A stretch of 64,000 nt of DNA. Source: Candidatus Pantoea bituminis (lineage in GTDB: Bacteria; Pseudomonadota; Gammaproteobacteria; Enterobacterales; Enterobacteriaceae). Positions 51,719-62,052 of the stretch are shown here, one piece after another. Under the pieces are notes generated by a model that did no database searches, was not told the origin of the DNA, and saw only the letters and a program-made list of their open reading frames with translations. Within the stretch, counting starts at the first letter, position 1. Every line of letters begins with the position of its first letter. The translations under genes were made by a program, and so were the position numbers. The stretch covers positions 868,001 to 932,000 of the forward strand of contig NZ_JAGTWO010000004.1 of NCBI RefSeq assembly GCF_018842675.1, in the 5' to 3' direction.

Positions 51719-52786
51719 ATGCTGGCTTTATTGATTCAATGGTACAAACGCCGTTTCAGCGATCCGCAGGCTATTGCCCTGTTGGTGATCCTGCTGGCCG
51801 GTTTCTGCATCCTTTTCTTTCTCAGCGGATTACTCGCGCCACTGCTGGTCGCGCTGGTGTTGGCTTACTTGCTGGAGTGGCCAACCGCGCGTTTACAACG
51901 TGTTGGCTGCACTCGCAGCTGGGCCACGACGATTGTGCTGGTACTGTTTGCCGGTATCTTGCTGGTGCTGGTCTTGATTGTTGCCCCGGTCGCCTGGCAA
52001 CAGGGCATCAACCTGACGCGTGATCTGCCCAATATGCTCAACAAACTTTATGTGTTTGCGGCGGGCTTACCGAAGCGTTTTCCTGCATTGGTGGACGCAG
52101 GCATTATCGATCTGATCGTAGAGAATTTGCGTAGCCGCTTAAGCGGCGTTGGCGATTCGCTGGTCAAGTATTCCCTGGCCTCATTGGTTGGCTTGATGAC
52201 GCTGATGATTTATTTGGTGCTGGTGCCACTGATGGTGTTTTTCCTGTTGAAAGACAAAGATCAGATGCTGAATGCGGTGCGACGCGTGCTGCCACGTAAT
52301 CGCGGTTTAGCCGGTGTGGTATGGCAAGAGATGAACCAGCAGATTACCAATTATATTCGCGGCAAAGTGCTGGAAATGGTGGTGGTGGGTATTGTCAGCT
52401 GGCTGGCATTTTTGTTTCTCGGCCTCAATTACGCCTTGTTGCTGGCGGTATTGGTGGGAATATCAGTATTAATTCCCTATATCGGCGCAATGTTAGTGAC
52501 CATTCCGGTGATTGGCGTGGGGCTGTTTCAGTGGGGACTCGGCAGCGATTTCTGGACCATGTTCATTGTTTATTTAGTGATTCAGGCGCTGGATGGCAAT
52601 ATTTTGGTGCCGGTTCTGTTCTCGGAGGCGGTTAATCTGCATCCGCTGGTGATTATTCTTTCGGTAGTGATTTTCGGTGGAATGTGGGGTTTCTGGGGCG
52701 TGTTTTTTGCTATCCCACTCGCGACGTTAGTGAAGGCGGTGGTGCATGCCTGGCCCGATGATTTACTGGAGGAGCATAAACGGTAA
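51719..52786 (+). CDS. perM: AI-2E family transporter PerM
   Basis: Polytopic inner-membrane protein of 355 residues (E. coli PerM/YfgO 353) with about eight hydrophobic segments. Characteristic blocks are SGLLAPLLVALVLAYLLEWP near the N-terminus, PLMVFFLLKDKDQML and QALDGNILVPVLFSEAVNLHP near the C-terminus. The family includes autoinducer-2 exporters, but the PerM substrate is unknown. It lies next to bepA in E. coli; here the DsrE and cyclase genes are inserted between. Convergent with bcp. Confidence 0.93.
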   Translation: MLALLIQWYKRRFSDPQAIALLVILLAGFCILFFLSGLLAPLLVALVLAYLLEWPTARLQRVGCTRSWATTIVLVLFAGILLVLVLIVAPVAWQQGINLTRDLPNMLNKLYVFAAGLPKRFPALVDAGIIDLIVENLRSRLSGVGDSLVKYSLASLVGLMTLMIYLVLVPLMVFFLLKDKDQMLNAVRRVLPRNRGLAGVVWQEMNQQITNYIRGKVLEMVVVGIVSWLAFLFLGLNYALLLAVLVGISVLIPYIGAMLVTIPVIGVGLFQWGLGSDFWTMFIVYLVIQALDGNILVPVLFSEAVNLHPLVIILSVVIFGGMWGFWGVFFAIPLATLVKAVVHAWPDDLLEEHKR

Positions 52787-52792
52787 GAAACA

Positions 52793-52820
52793 GGGCGCGG
52801 CAGCGATGATCGCCGCGCCC
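52793..52820. terminator. GC-rich hairpin between perM and bcp
   Basis: GGGCGCGGC (52793-52801) pairs perfectly with GCCGCGCCC (52812-52820) between convergent genes. No T tract follows on either side, so termination would be imprecise. Confidence 0.5.
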
Positions 52821-52828
52821 GCAGTACA

Positions 52829-53296
52829 TCAGGCAGACTGAATGTAATCCAGTACGATGTCGTGGTGATTTGACGTTTTGAAGTCGTCGAACACTTTTTC
52901 GATTTTGCCATTCGCATCAACCAGAAAGCTGATGCGATGAATGCCATCATAGGTTTTGCCCATGAAGGTTTTCTCACCCCAAATGCCAAATTGCTCACTT
53001 ACCTGGTGATCTTCATCAGAGAGCAGCGTGAAGTTCAGCAACTCTTTCTCGATAAAGCGTGACAGCTTTTCCGGTTTGTCGGTGCTGATACCCAACACTT
53101 CCACACCCGCCATTTTCAACTTATCCATGTTGTCGCGCAGACCGCAGGCCTGAACGGTACAACCTGGCGTCATTGCCTTCGGGTAGAAGTAGACCAGAAC
53201 GCGCTGTCCCTGGAAGTCGGTCAAATTTACTTGTTCGCCGTCCTGATCGGACAAGCTAAATTTCGGTGCAGTATCACCGGCTTTCAGTGGATTCAT
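52829..53296 (-). CDS. bcp: Thiol peroxidase Bcp (peroxiredoxin)
   Basis: Thioredoxin-dependent peroxiredoxin that reduces hydrogen and organic peroxides. It is 155 residues from ATG 53296 (MNPLKAGDTAPKFSL), which follows GGAGAG; the frame upstream is unrelated. The peroxidatic cysteine and the resolving cysteine five residues later lie in MTPGCTVQACGL. It is downstream of gcvR on the same strand, as in E. coli, and probably co-transcribed. Confidence 0.96.
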   Translation of the reverse strand: MNPLKAGDTAPKFSLSDQDGEQVNLTDFQGQRVLVYFYPKAMTPGCTVQACGLRDNMDKLKMAGVEVLGISTDKPEKLSRFIEKELLNFTLLSDEDHQVSEQFGIWGEKTFMGKTYDGIHRISFLVDANGKIEKVFDDFKTSNHHDIVLDYIQSA

Positions 53297-53452
53297 CACA
53301 TCTCTCCATTTTTTAATCATGCTGTGGGTAATACACCATCTGACGAGAAACTGCCAAATGGAAATTACCATCAGGGGTATTTCACCACATAGCTTTAGGC
53401 CGCTAAGCGACAGCAATGCGGAGAAATAGCTCCGGTTTAGCACGTGCACAGC

Positions 53453-54034
53453 TTAGCGCGTGGACGTCACCTGCTCGACACTTTCTACATCCGACATACT
53501 GTAAAGTCGCAGCGTGCCTTGGGCATTCAGCTCCTGACAAAGCGCGTTAAACGCCTGTTCAAATGGCGCACCTTCGGTTCGCGTTGGGCTGTGGGCAGTC
53601 ATTTGAATATAGAGCGTTGGCGGCTGATTGTGTTGAGCGGGTGTAATGCGCGAAACCAATTCAGCAATATTCATCTGGTGTTTATCGATCAAATCGGTAA
53701 AGCGCTCGATGATATGTGGCGAGTCGGGCACTTCAACCTGTACCAGCGCAGTATCCGGCATCGGCGGACGCACCTTTGCGTTCGTGCGTTTCATCACAAT
53801 CAGCAATTCCAGCTCCGCGCCTTTAAGCGGCAAAGTCGATTCAATCAGCGTGATGGCGTTCCAACTGCCCGAAAGCAGCATGATAAAAGTGAATTCATCC
53901 CCAAGCATGGCAAGACGGCTGTCTTCGATGTTGCAACCGCAGCTGCTGACATGGCGGGTAATCGTATTGACGATTCCCGGGCGGTCAACACCCAACGCAG
54001 TGATGACCAAATGGTGGGGCTGAGATTGCGGCAA
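53453..54034 (-). CDS. gcvR: Glycine cleavage system transcriptional repressor GcvR
   Basis: Binds GcvA and holds the glycine cleavage operon off when glycine is low. Two ACT-type domains are visible (LVITALGVDRPGIVNTITRHV near the N-terminus and VQVEVPDSPHIIERFTDLI in the middle). It is 193 residues from the chosen TTG 54034 (E. coli 190). TTG is chosen because AGGAA lies eight bases upstream and the following residues align with the E. coli N-terminus; the ATG further upstream adds 48 unrelated residues. Divergent from dapA. Confidence 0.93.
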   Translation of the reverse strand: MPQSQPHHLVITALGVDRPGIVNTITRHVSSCGCNIEDSRLAMLGDEFTFIMLLSGSWNAITLIESTLPLKGAELELLIVMKRTNAKVRPPMPDTALVQVEVPDSPHIIERFTDLIDKHQMNIAELVSRITPAQHNQPPTLYIQMTAHSPTRTEGAPFEQAFNALCQELNAQGTLRLYSMSDVESVEQVTSTR

Positions 54035-54177
54035 AATGGGTTTTCCTATGCATTCGCTAATAACTATAAGGTAAACATAAAAAAAACTGCTGACAAGCGC
54101 CGGAATGGCGTGGCTTGCTTGCTTTTCACTAAGCGTAAAACGTACCATGAAGCACTTGTTTGTCGAGGGGATCGCCA

Positions 54178-55056
54178 ATGTTTACGGGAAGTATTGTTGC
54201 ACTCATCACGCCGATGGATGACAAAGGTAATGTCTGCCGTGCGAGTCTGAAAAAACTGATTGATTATCATGTCGCCAGCGGAACTGCGGCGATTGTTTCT
54301 GTAGGCACCACCGGTGAATCCGCCACGTTAAGTCATGACGAACATGGAGACGTGGTTCTGCAGACGCTTGACCTGGCTGATGGACGTATCCCGGTGATTG
54401 CCGGAACCGGGGCAAATGCCACCGCAGAAGGTATCTCTCTCACCAAACGCTTCGAAAATTCCGGCGTTGTCGGTTGCCTGACCGTCACGCCTTATTACAA
54501 CCGTCCTACGCAGGAAGGGTTGTATCAACACTTTAAAGCTATCGCCGAAAGCACCAGCCTGCCGCAGATGTTGTATAACGTCCCTGCGCGAACGGGCTGC
54601 GACATGCTGCCGGAAACCGTTGCGCGCCTCGCTGAAATTAAAAATATTATCGGAATCAAAGAGGCGACCGGGAACTTATCGCGTGTTAGTCAGATCCAAG
54701 AGCTGGTTGATGATGAATTCATCCTGGTCAGCGGTGACGATGCGTCTGCACTGGACTTCATGCAACTGGGCGGCAAAGGCGTTATTTCCGTGACGGCGAA
54801 CATCGCTGCGCGTGAAATGGTTGAACTTTGCACCCTGGCGCAGCAAGGCAACTTTGCTGAAGCACGCCATTTGAATCAACGTCTGATGCACCTGCATCAG
54901 ACGCTTTTCTGTGAACCCAATCCGATTGCGGTGAAATGGGCTGCAAAACAGCTGGGATTAATCGCTAACGACACGCTGCGTCTGCCGATGACGCCACTGA
55001 CAGCAGCAGGCCAGCCGAAGGTGGAGCAGGCGCTGGTTAAAGCGGGTTTGCGATAA
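54178..55056 (+). CDS. dapA: 4-hydroxy-tetrahydrodipicolinate synthase
   Basis: First committed enzyme of lysine and diaminopimelate synthesis, condensing pyruvate with aspartate semialdehyde. It is 292 residues, as in E. coli. The Schiff-base lysine lies in GIKEATG and the catalytic tyrosine in [20 protein letters not shown] and [11 protein letters not shown] are also intact. ATG 54178 follows GAGGGG. bamC starts 14 bases downstream, the conserved dapA-bamC operon. dapE, later in the pathway, is also in this window. Confidence 0.98.
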   Translation: MFTGSIVALITPMDDKGNVCRASLKKLIDYHVASGTAAIVSVGTTGESATLSHDEHGDVVLQTLDLADGRIPVIAGTGANATAEGISLTKRFENSGVVGCLTVTPYYNRPTQEGLYQHFKAIAESTSLPQMLYNVPARTGCDMLPETVARLAEIKNIIGIKEATGNLSRVSQIQELVDDEFILVSGDDASALDFMQLGGKGVISVTANIAAREMVELCTLAQQGNFAEARHLNQRLMHLHQTLFCEPNPIAVKWAAKQLGLIANDTLRLPMTPLTAAGQPKVEQALVKAGLR

Positions 55057-55070
55057 TTTAGGGAGAATGA

Positions 55071-56102
55071 ATGAATTACTCAGTTAAGCGGTCAACAGTT
55101 GCCACAGTGGTGGGGCTTTCCACCCTGATGCTGTTGTCGGCATGTTCGAGCGATCAGCGTTATAAGCGTCAGGTCAGTGGGGATGAATCCTATCTGCAGG
55201 CCAGCGAATTGCACGAACTTAAAGCGCCAGCCGGGATGATTTTGCCGGTTCAGCGTGGTGACTACGACGTTCCACGCACCACCAGCAATGCGGCTGTTGG
55301 TAAACAGCTTGATATTCGTCCACCGGCACAGCCTTTGGCGTTGATGAACGGCACGCGTGCCCAGTTCAGCAGCAATACCGGCGCATTAATGATTGAAAAC
55401 AGCCGTGGCTCGGTCTGGCCGCAAGTGGTTAACGTGGTGCAGTCTTACAAATTCCCGATTGCCTCACGTAACGATGCGGGTCAGGAGCTGAGCACTGATT
55501 GGGTACAGTGGAATCGTGCCGACGAAGACGAACAATATCGTGGCCGTTACCAGATCAGCGTTCAGTCACAAAGCTATCAGCAAGTGTTGACCGTGCGTCT
55601 GCTCGAACTGCAGCAGAACGGCAAAACCATCACTTCGCCAGTACAAGTCCAGCGTTATACCGCGCAGATGTTAAATGACATCAGCACCGGGTTGGACAAA
55701 ATTGACACCGCCAGTGCCAATGCTGCCGCAGGTCGTGTCAATGGTGCCATCGATGTGCAAAGCGGCGCCGATGACACCGGTTTACCCATGCTGGTTCTGC
55801 GCACGCCATTCAACGTAGCCTGGCAGCGTCTGCCAGATGCGATGAAACGCGTCGGCATGGAGGTCACCGACAGCAATCGCTCACAAGGCAGCTTGAACGT
55901 GACTTACAAAGCGCCGGGCAGCAGTACGTGGGATGAAGTAGGTGCCAAAGATCCTGAACTGCCAAACGGTGATTACAAAGTGCAGGTCGGCGATCTCGAC
56001 AACCGCAGCAGCCTGCAGTTTATCGATCCAAAAGGGCACGTGCTAACCCAGTCGCAAAACGATGCGTTGGTCGCGGTGTTCCAAGGCGCGCTAAACAAAT
56101 AA
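55071..56102 (+). CDS. bamC: Outer-membrane assembly lipoprotein BamC
   Basis: Lipoprotein of the BAM complex (formerly NlpB), 343 residues (E. coli 344). It has a signal peptide with lipobox LLSAC (cysteine at about residue 25), a conserved unstructured N-terminal stretch that contacts BamD ([19 protein letters not shown]), and two helix-grip domains. The ATG follows GGGAGAATG and is closely coupled to dapA. A terminator follows. Confidence 0.95.
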   Translation: MNYSVKRSTVATVVGLSTLMLLSACSSDQRYKRQVSGDESYLQASELHELKAPAGMILPVQRGDYDVPRTTSNAAVGKQLDIRPPAQPLALMNGTRAQFSSNTGALMIENSRGSVWPQVVNVVQSYKFPIASRNDAGQELSTDWVQWNRADEDEQYRGRYQISVQSQSYQQVLTVRLLELQQNGKTITSPVQVQRYTAQMLNDISTGLDKIDTASANAAAGRVNGAIDVQSGADDTGLPMLVLRTPFNVAWQRLPDAMKRVGMEVTDSNRSQGSLNVTYKAPGSSTWDEVGAKDPELPNGDYKVQVGDLDNRSSLQFIDPKGHVLTQSQNDALVAVFQGALNK

Positions 56103-56110
56103 ATTGCTTT

Positions 56111-56140
56111 AGGCCGGAGATTCTCCGGCCTTTTTATTTT
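56111..56140 (+). terminator. Terminator after bamC
   Basis: AGGCCGGAG (56111-56119) pairs with CTCCGGCCT (56123-56131), followed by a T-rich tail. Confidence 0.88.
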
Positions 56141-56165
56141 GTTTTTGGCATAATAGCGCGCGGCG

Positions 56166-56181
56166 AAGTAAACGATTGCGT
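56166..56181 (-). promoter_or_regulatory. PurR operator upstream of purC
   Basis: Read on the minus strand the site matches ANGCAANCGNTTNCNT at every fixed position. It lies 66-81 bases before the purC start, in a gene that PurR represses in E. coli. Confidence 0.8.
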
Positions 56182-56246
56182 AGACGCAATCGCCGCAGCG
56201 GCTCAAGCCGTTGAACACCGGTTATTTCATGTTTGGAGTTAACAAA

Positions 56247-56960
56247 ATGCAAAAGCGAGCTGAGTTGTATCGCGGTAAAGCGAAAACCGTATACAGCACC
56301 GACAATCCGGATCTGCTGATACTCGAATTCCGCAACGATACGTCAGCAGGTGACGGGGCTCGAATCGAGCAGTTCGATCGTAAAGGAATGGTAAACAACA
56401 AATTTAACCATTTTATTATGACCAAGCTGCAGGAAGCGGGCATTCCAACCCAGATGGAAGCGCTGCTTTCTGACAACGAAGCGCTGGTGAAAAAGCTGGA
56501 AATGGTGCCGGTTGAGTGCGTAGTGCGTAACCGTGCGGCAGGTTCACTGGTTAAGCGTCTGGGCGTGGAAGAGGGCATGGTACTCAATCCGCCACTGTTC
56601 GATCTTTTCCTTAAGGATGACGCCAAGCACGACCCAATGGTCAATGAATCTTACTGCGAAACCTTTGGCTGGGTGAGCAAAGAGAATCTGGCTCGCATGC
56701 AGGAACTGACCTTCAAAGCCAACGACGTCCTGAGCAAACTGTTTGATGATGCTGGCCTGATTCTGGTCGACTTCAAACTGGAGTTCGGTCTGTTCAACGG
56801 CGAAGTGACGCTGGGCGATGAGTTCTCGCCAGACGGCGCGCGTCTGTGGGACAAAGAGACCCTGGATAAAATGGACAAAGACCGTTTCCGTCAGAGCCTT
56901 GGCGGCGTGATTGAAGCCTATGAAGCAGTTGCACAGCGTCTGGGCGTGAAACTCGACTGA
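56247..56960 (+). CDS. purC: Phosphoribosylaminoimidazole-succinocarboxamide (SAICAR) synthase
   Basis: Ligates aspartate to CAIR in purine synthesis. It is 237 residues, as in E. coli. Conserved blocks are [53 protein letters not shown] and DFKLEFG near the C-terminus. ATG 56247 ([10 protein letters not shown]) follows GGAG; an in-frame ATG 12 codons upstream is ignored. Own PurR site and own terminator, so probably monocistronic. Confidence 0.98.
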   Translation: MQKRAELYRGKAKTVYSTDNPDLLILEFRNDTSAGDGARIEQFDRKGMVNNKFNHFIMTKLQEAGIPTQMEALLSDNEALVKKLEMVPVECVVRNRAAGSLVKRLGVEEGMVLNPPLFDLFLKDDAKHDPMVNESYCETFGWVSKENLARMQELTFKANDVLSKLFDDAGLILVDFKLEFGLFNGEVTLGDEFSPDGARLWDKETLDKMDKDRFRQSLGGVIEAYEAVAQRLGVKLD

Positions 56961-56981
56961 GTGACGTTGATCTGATGCGGT

Positions 56982-57010
56982 AAAAAGAGGCGCTTCGGCT
57001 CCTCTTTTTC
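56982..57010 (+). terminator. Terminator after purC
   Basis: AAAAAGAGG (56982-56990) and CCTCTTTTT (57001-57009) form a stem around a ten-base loop. Confidence 0.85.
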
Positions 57011-57090
57011 ATTTTGCAGCAAAGCTGGTGATTGCTCCGGCGTGCAACTAAAATCATGCCATCTAAGCAAAACGCGAAATGGAGTGAAGC

Positions 57091-57957
57091 ATGCGCTGGC
57101 AAGGGCGTCGCGAAAGTGACAATGTAGAAGATCGACGTAATCAGTCGTCGGGTTATGGAACAGGACGCCAAATTCGAATCCCGCGCGGCAAAGGCGGTAT
57201 CGTGCTGCTGATTGTGGTCGCAGTGGCAGGATATTATGGTTATGACCTGACAGCGTTGTTAACGGGTGAGCAAGTTGCGCCATCCAGTCAGCAACAGCAG
57301 CGCAGCATCAACAGCAATCAGGATGAGGCGGCAAAATTTACTTCAGTGATCCTGGCGACCACAGAAGACACGTGGGGCAAGCTGTTCAAGCAGATGAACA
57401 AGCAATATGCACCGCCTAAACTGGTGATGTATCGCGGTGCCACCCGTACCGGCTGCGGCACGGGCCAATCTGTGATGGGCCCCTTTTATTGCCCCGCTGA
57501 TCAAACGGTTTATATCGATCTCTCTTTCTACGATGAGATGAAAAGCAAACTCGGCGCGGGCGGTGACTTTGCGCAAGGGTATGTCATTGCGCACGAAGTC
57601 GGCCACCATGTGCAGAAACTGCTTGGCATTGAACCCAAAGTGCGCGAAATGCAGCAAAATGCCAGTCAGGCGCAGGTTAATCAGCTGTCAGTGAAAATGG
57701 AACTGCAGGCTGACTGTTTTGCCGGTGTTTGGGGTCATTACATGGAGCAGGAAAGAATCCTCGAAGTGGGCGATCTGCAAGAAGCGTTGAATGCAGCCGA
57801 AGCGATTGGCGACGATCGTTTACAGCAGCAAAGCCAGGGCCGCGTGGTGCCAGACAGCTTTACGCACGGTACGTCACAGCAACGTTACACCTGGTTTAAA
57901 AATGGCTATGACAGCGGCAATCCCGGCCAGTGTAATACCTTCGCGAACAATAAATGA
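57091..57957 (+). CDS. ypfJ: YpfJ, putative neutral zinc metallopeptidase
   Basis: Membrane-anchored predicted metalloprotease, 288 residues (E. coli 287). A basic head [17 protein letters not shown] is followed by one membrane helix (about residues 38-56), then a conserved catalytic domain with [12 protein letters not shown] (zinc motif HEVGH) and a downstream [12 protein letters not shown] that supplies the glutamate ligand region. The substrate is unknown. Its stop overlaps the tmcA ATG by four bases, so the pair is translationally coupled. Confidence 0.93.
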   Translation: MRWQGRRESDNVEDRRNQSSGYGTGRQIRIPRGKGGIVLLIVVAVAGYYGYDLTALLTGEQVAPSSQQQQRSINSNQDEAAKFTSVILATTEDTWGKLFKQMNKQYAPPKLVMYRGATRTGCGTGQSVMGPFYCPADQTVYIDLSFYDEMKSKLGAGGDFAQGYVIAHEVGHHVQKLLGIEPKVREMQQNASQAQVNQLSVKMELQADCFAGVWGHYMEQERILEVGDLQEALNAAEAIGDDRLQQQSQGRVVPDSFTHGTSQQRYTWFKNGYDSGNPGQCNTFANNK

Positions 57958-59930
57958 CGCTTGAGGAAATCAGCCGCCAGATGCAGCAAGCAGGCATTCG
58001 GCGGCTTTGCGTTATCAGCGGCGAAGCGGATTGGTGTTTATCTACGGCACAAAACTGGCTCAACAGATTAACCGGTGACTGGCTGTGTATCAGCGCGTCG
58101 CCGCTGTTTTCCACGCTACACTGCGCGCCCGGCGCACTACGTACCTTGCTGGGTCGCGAATTTCTTCACGCTGTGTTTGATGCCCGTCAGGGATTTCATG
58201 CTGAAGCCTTTGCTGCACTCGTCGGTACGCTGAAAGCAGGAAGCTGGCTGTTACTGCTGGCGCCCGCCTGGCGCGATTGGCCCGGGCACACTGACAATGA
58301 CAGCGTGCGCTGGGGCGATGTAGCAGAACCGATTGCGACGCCAAATTTCATTCATCGCCTGCAGCAGCTTATCGACGTAAACGAGCATATTGTACTGCAT
58401 CGTCAAGAACATAACGTGCAGATTACCCCCTTGCCGATGCTAGCCAACTGGCAATGTCAGGCACCGCAGCAACAGCAAGCCATTCTCGCGCAGCTTATTA
58501 ATCAATCCAGTGGCGTCGCGGTTATCACTGCAGCACGCGGACGCGGTAAATCTGCCTTAGCAGGCATGCTGGCACAGCAAAATACCCGCTGTTTAATCAC
58601 CGCGCCGGCAAAAGCGTCCACCGAGGTGCTGGCGCGTTTTGCTGGCGAGCATTACCACTTCATGGCACCTGACGCCATTCTCGAACAGGCGACAACGCCA
58701 GACGCTGACTGGCTGATTGTCGATGAGGCCGCTGCTATTCCTGCGCCGCTGCTGCATGCGCTGCTGGCGCGTTTTCCGCGGGTATTGCTGACGACCACGG
58801 TGCAAGGCTACGAAGGCACAGGTCGGGGTTTTATACTGAAATTTTGTGCCGAACTGGCGCAAGTTACCTATTTCACGCTGGATGAGCCGTTGCGCTGGTC
58901 GCGTGCCGATCCGCTCGAAAAATGGCTTAATCAGGCGCTGATGTTTGAAGATGCGTTACCGGCGCCAGTAAACCGTGATGCATCCATTCAACGGCTCAAC
59001 ATGGCGAGCTGGCCCGAAAACCAAACGCTGCTTGAGACGGCTTACCGCTTGCTGACCAGCGCGCACTATCGCACTTCGCCAGTAGATTTACGGCGACTGC
59101 TTGATGCTCCCGGCATGCATTTGTGGCTAGCCGGTGACGCGCCAGGTTTAACCGGCGCATTATGGCTGGTGGAGGAGGGCGGTTTATCTGTCGATCTTGC
59201 GCGCGCTGTTTGGGCGGGGCGACGGCGACCACGCGGCAACTTGATCGCACAATCATTGGCTGCCCACAGCGGATTTGTCGAGGCTGCCACGCTGCATTCA
59301 TTACGCATTAGCCGTATCGCCGTCGCGGCAGAATGTCGCCGTCAAAAGATCGGGCTGGCCTTGGTCGAGGCAGCGCGCGCTGCCGAACTGGGCTACGATT
59401 ACCTTTCGGTCAGCTTCGGCTACACTGAATCTCTCTGGGCTTTTTGGCGCGCCTGCGGTTTTACCTTGGTGCGTATCGGTAGCCAGCGCGAGGCCAGTAG
59501 CGGCTGCTATGCGGCGATGGCGATTCGTGCCATCACACCCGCGGGGCAAAATTTGCAAGATGCTGCAGCGTTGCAGCTTGCGCGCGACTGGCCCGTTTTA
59601 CAGCGCCATATCAATATCAAGCTCGCGTTGGTGCCCATAGAGCAAAGGTTTACTGCTCAAGATTTACCGCTGGTCGCCGGTTTTGCATGGGCGCTGCGTC
59701 CCTTCGAAGCCAGTTTGCCGGTATTGCAGCGTTTAATCAGCGCGACGGATCGGCCGGTTTCACTGCTTCGGGCTGCCGTTGAGACGCCTGATGCGCTAAG
59801 CGCACTGGCAAAGCAAGCTGGATTAAGCGGACGCAAAGCGATTGTCTCGGCGTTACGCCAACAGGCAGCCGATGCGCTTGAAGCGTTAGATGCAAAAAGC
59901 GCGGAGGCTCTGCGTCAGCAATGGCAATAA
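57954..59930 (+). CDS. tmcA: tRNA(Met) cytidine acetyltransferase TmcA
   Basis: ATP-dependent enzyme that forms N4-acetylcytidine at the wobble position of elongator tRNA-Met. It is 658 residues (E. coli 671). An N-terminal domain of about 170 residues is followed by a helicase-like ATPase with Walker [11 protein letters not shown] and Walker [17 protein letters not shown], then a GNAT acetyltransferase domain with [20 protein letters not shown] (acetyl-CoA loop) and a C-terminal tRNA-binding region. ATG 57954 overlaps the ypfJ stop. Confidence 0.95.
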   Translation: MTLEEISRQMQQAGIRRLCVISGEADWCLSTAQNWLNRLTGDWLCISASPLFSTLHCAPGALRTLLGREFLHAVFDARQGFHAEAFAALVGTLKAGSWLLLLAPAWRDWPGHTDNDSVRWGDVAEPIATPNFIHRLQQLIDVNEHIVLHRQEHNVQITPLPMLANWQCQAPQQQQAILAQLINQSSGVAVITAARGRGKSALAGMLAQQNTRCLITAPAKASTEVLARFAGEHYHFMAPDAILEQATTPDADWLIVDEAAAIPAPLLHALLARFPRVLLTTTVQGYEGTGRGFILKFCAELAQVTYFTLDEPLRWSRADPLEKWLNQALMFEDALPAPVNRDASIQRLNMASWPENQTLLETAYRLLTSAHYRTSPVDLRRLLDAPGMHLWLAGDAPGLTGALWLVEEGGLSVDLARAVWAGRRRPRGNLIAQSLAAHSGFVEAATLHSLRISRIAVAAECRRQKIGLALVEAARAAELGYDYLSVSFGYTESLWAFWRACGFTLVRIGSQREASSGCYAAMAIRAITPAGQNLQDAAALQLARDWPVLQRHINIKLALVPIEQRFTAQDLPLVAGFAWALRPFEASLPVLQRLISATDRPVSLLRAAVETPDALSALAKQAGLSGRKAIVSALRQQAADALEALDAKSAEALRQQWQ

Positions 59931-59961
59931 TTCCACAGACTCGTTCAAATATTCCCAATAT

Positions 59962-59991
59962 CATTTACTGCGCCGCGGCGTAAAGTAAATG
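59962..59991 (+). promoter_or_regulatory. Inverted repeat abutting the ypfH ribosome-binding site
   Basis: CATTTACT (59962-59969) is the exact complement of AGTAAATG (59984-59991). Between them lies the self-complementary CGCCGCGGCG (59971-59980). The right arm touches the AAGGAGG site of ypfH. It could be an operator or an intercistronic RNA hairpin. Confidence 0.4.
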
Positions 59992-60003
59992 AAGGAGGTC
60001 AAT

Positions 60004-60683
60004 ATGGCATTGCAATACGTTATCGTTCAGCAGCCGGTTAAGGCTGCACAACTCTTTTGCTGTATCACGGCGTTGGCGACAATCCTGATGCGATGGGTGA
60101 AATCGGCAACTGGTTTGCCCGAACGTTCCCGGAAGCCTTGGTCGTATCGGTAGGCTCGCCAGGCTTGAGCCGTCAATGGTTCGCTGAAACGCCAACCCAC
60201 GATCAAAGCGAGCAGCAGCGAGTGAATGCCGCACTGCCGCAATTTGTGGATTCGGTTCGTCATTGGCAGCAGGAAAGCGGCGTACGCGCGGAAGCAACGG
60301 CGCTGATCGGTTTTTCGCAGGGCGGCAGCATGGTGCTGGAAGGCGTGAAAGCCCATACCGATTTAGCGGGGCGCGCGGTTATCTTCAGTGGGCGTTTTAC
60401 GAGCCTGCCGGAAAAGGCCAGCACCCGCACCACGATTCATTTGATTCATGGAGAAGATGACGACGTCATTCCAGTGCAACATGCTGAAAAAGCGGCGCAG
60501 TCTCTAACCGCGTTGGGTGGCGATGTCACTCTGGATATTGTGGAGGATTTGGCGCATGCCATTGACGATCGCAGTATGCAGCTGGCATTAAATCATCTGC
60601 GTTATACCGTACCGAAGCGCTATTTTGATGAAGCGTTAAGTGGGGCGAAACCGGGTGATGATGATGTCATCATGATGATGTGA
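60004..60683 (+). CDS. ypfH: YpfH, alpha/beta-hydrolase carboxylesterase (one frameshift)
   Basis: Predicted esterase of the phospholipase/carboxylesterase family, about 226 residues after repair (E. coli 232). Start ATG 60004 has a strong AAGGAGG site. The frame breaks in TTTT at 60055-60058; one more T gives AAQLFLLYHGVGDNPDAMGE. The nucleophile elbow is GFSQGG, with the catalytic aspartate near IHGEDDDVI and the histidine in DLAHAIDDRS. E. coli YpfH hydrolyses short-chain esters in vitro; the natural substrate is unknown. It follows tmcA as in E. coli. Confidence 0.9.
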
Positions 60684-60684
60684 A

Positions 60685-60710
60685 ACAGCCCTCGCGTTGG
60701 CGAGGGCTGT
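60685..60710. terminator. Hairpin between ypfH and ypfN
   Basis: ACAGCCCTCGC (60685-60695) pairs perfectly with GCGAGGGCTGT (60700-60710) between convergent genes. The T-rich part on the right begins eight bases later. Confidence 0.65.
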
Positions 60711-60714
60711 TGAA

Positions 60715-60900
60715 TCACTTTTTCTTGGGCCAGTCGTCGTCGTCCCATTTATCGTTGAAATCACGATGCGGCGGCAGGTCCGGTTTGTTATCCATAAATT
60801 TCTTATGATCAATGCGCTTCAGATCTTTATAAACGTTCATCAGCACGCCAACCATCAGCAGGATCACTAAGATCCACCAGTAATCTTTAATAAACTCCAT
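60715..60900 (-). CDS. ypfN: YpfN, small membrane protein
   Basis: A 61-residue protein (E. coli YpfN 66): one membrane helix ([21 protein letters not shown]) then a charged tail [17 protein letters not shown]. The function is unknown; it belongs to the UPF0370 group as I recall. ATG 60900 follows AAGGAG and matches the family start. It lies 23 bases after dapE on the same strand. Confidence 0.9.
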   Translation of the reverse strand: MEFIKDYWWILVILLMVGVLMNVYKDLKRIDHKKFMDNKPDLPPHRDFNDKWDDDDWPKKK

Positions 60901-60923
60901 TTCCCCACTCCTTACGATCGCGA

Positions 60924-62051
60924 TCAGGCGATCAATTGTTCCATGATGCGCTGGTACATTCGGCTCAACATTTGTAGGTCGGACGCCTTCACGCACTCGT
61001 TAATTTTATGAATTGTGGCATTTACCGGGCCCAGCTCAACCACCTGCGCGCCCATGCGGGCGATGAAACGACCATCCGAGGTTCCACCGGTGGTTAACAG
61101 TTGCGGCTTAATCTCATTATAGTGCGCTATTGCGTTGACCACGGCATCGACCAGTTTGCCGCGTGAGGTCAGAAACGGTTGGCCTGATAATTTCCACTCA
61201 ATGGTGTAACGCAACTGATGGCGATCCAGCAGTTCGGCGACGCGCTGGCGAATCGTCACATCGGTCGATTCTGTGCTGAAGCGGAAGTTAAACTGCACAA
61301 ACAACTCGCCAGGGATCACATTGTTACTGCCGGTTCCGGCCTGCACATTGGCAATCTGCATGCTGGTTGGCGGGAAAAATTCGTTACCGCGATCCCATTC
61401 CACGGCCGTCAGTTCAGCGAGTGCAGGCAGGGCACGATGTACCGGGTTATCCGCCAGGTGCGGATACGCCACATGGCCTTGAACACCGTGAACGGTGAGG
61501 TTGGCGGTAATCGAACCGCGACGACCATTTTTAACCACATCACCCACGACTTCAGTGCTGGACGGCTCGCCAACCAGACAATAATCCAGGCGTTCGTTAC
61601 GTGCCATCAAGCGTTCAACCACTTTCACCGTGCCGTTGGCCGCGCTGGCTTCTTCATCGGAAGTAATCAGAAACGCCAGACGCCCTTTATGCTGCGGATG
61701 CGCGGCGACGAAACGTTCAGCCGCCACCACCATTGCGGCCAGCGAGCCTTTCATGTCTGCTGCGCCGCGTCCAAACAGCATGCCGTCACGAATAGTCGGT
61801 TCAAAAGGAGGATTAATCCAACGGTTCGCATCACCCGGCGGAACGATATCGGTGTGGCCGGCAAACGCCAGCGTTTCGCCTTGTCCACGCGTCGCCCAAA
61901 AGTTCAGGGTGTCATCAATGTTCATGGTTTCGATATGAAAACCAATCGCTTCCAGGCGCGCAATCAGCAGCGCCTGACATCCGGCATCATCTGGGCTGAG
62001 AGAAGGACGACGGATAAGCTGCTGTGTCAGCTCAATGACCGGACAAAACAT
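60924..62051 (-). CDS. dapE: Succinyl-diaminopimelate desuccinylase
   Basis: Di-zinc M20 hydrolase of the lysine/diaminopimelate pathway. It is 375 residues, as in E. coli. Metal and catalytic motifs are [26 protein letters not shown] and [13 protein letters not shown]; the C-terminal [15 protein letters not shown] is also conserved. ATG 62051 ([12 protein letters not shown]) follows AGGAGAAG and starts one base after the yffB stop; the upstream frame is unrelated. Confidence 0.97.
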   Translation of the reverse strand: MFCPVIELTQQLIRRPSLSPDDAGCQALLIARLEAIGFHIETMNIDDTLNFWATRGQGETLAFAGHTDIVPPGDANRWINPPFEPTIRDGMLFGRGAADMKGSLAAMVVAAERFVAAHPQHKGRLAFLITSDEEASAANGTVKVVERLMARNERLDYCLVGEPSSTEVVGDVVKNGRRGSITANLTVHGVQGHVAYPHLADNPVHRALPALAELTAVEWDRGNEFFPPTSMQIANVQAGTGSNNVIPGELFVQFNFRFSTESTDVTIRQRVAELLDRHQLRYTIEWKLSGQPFLTSRGKLVDAVVNAIAHYNEIKPQLLTTGGTSDGRFIARMGAQVVELGPVNATIHKINECVKASDLQMLSRMYQRIMEQLIA

Positions 62052-62052
62052 A

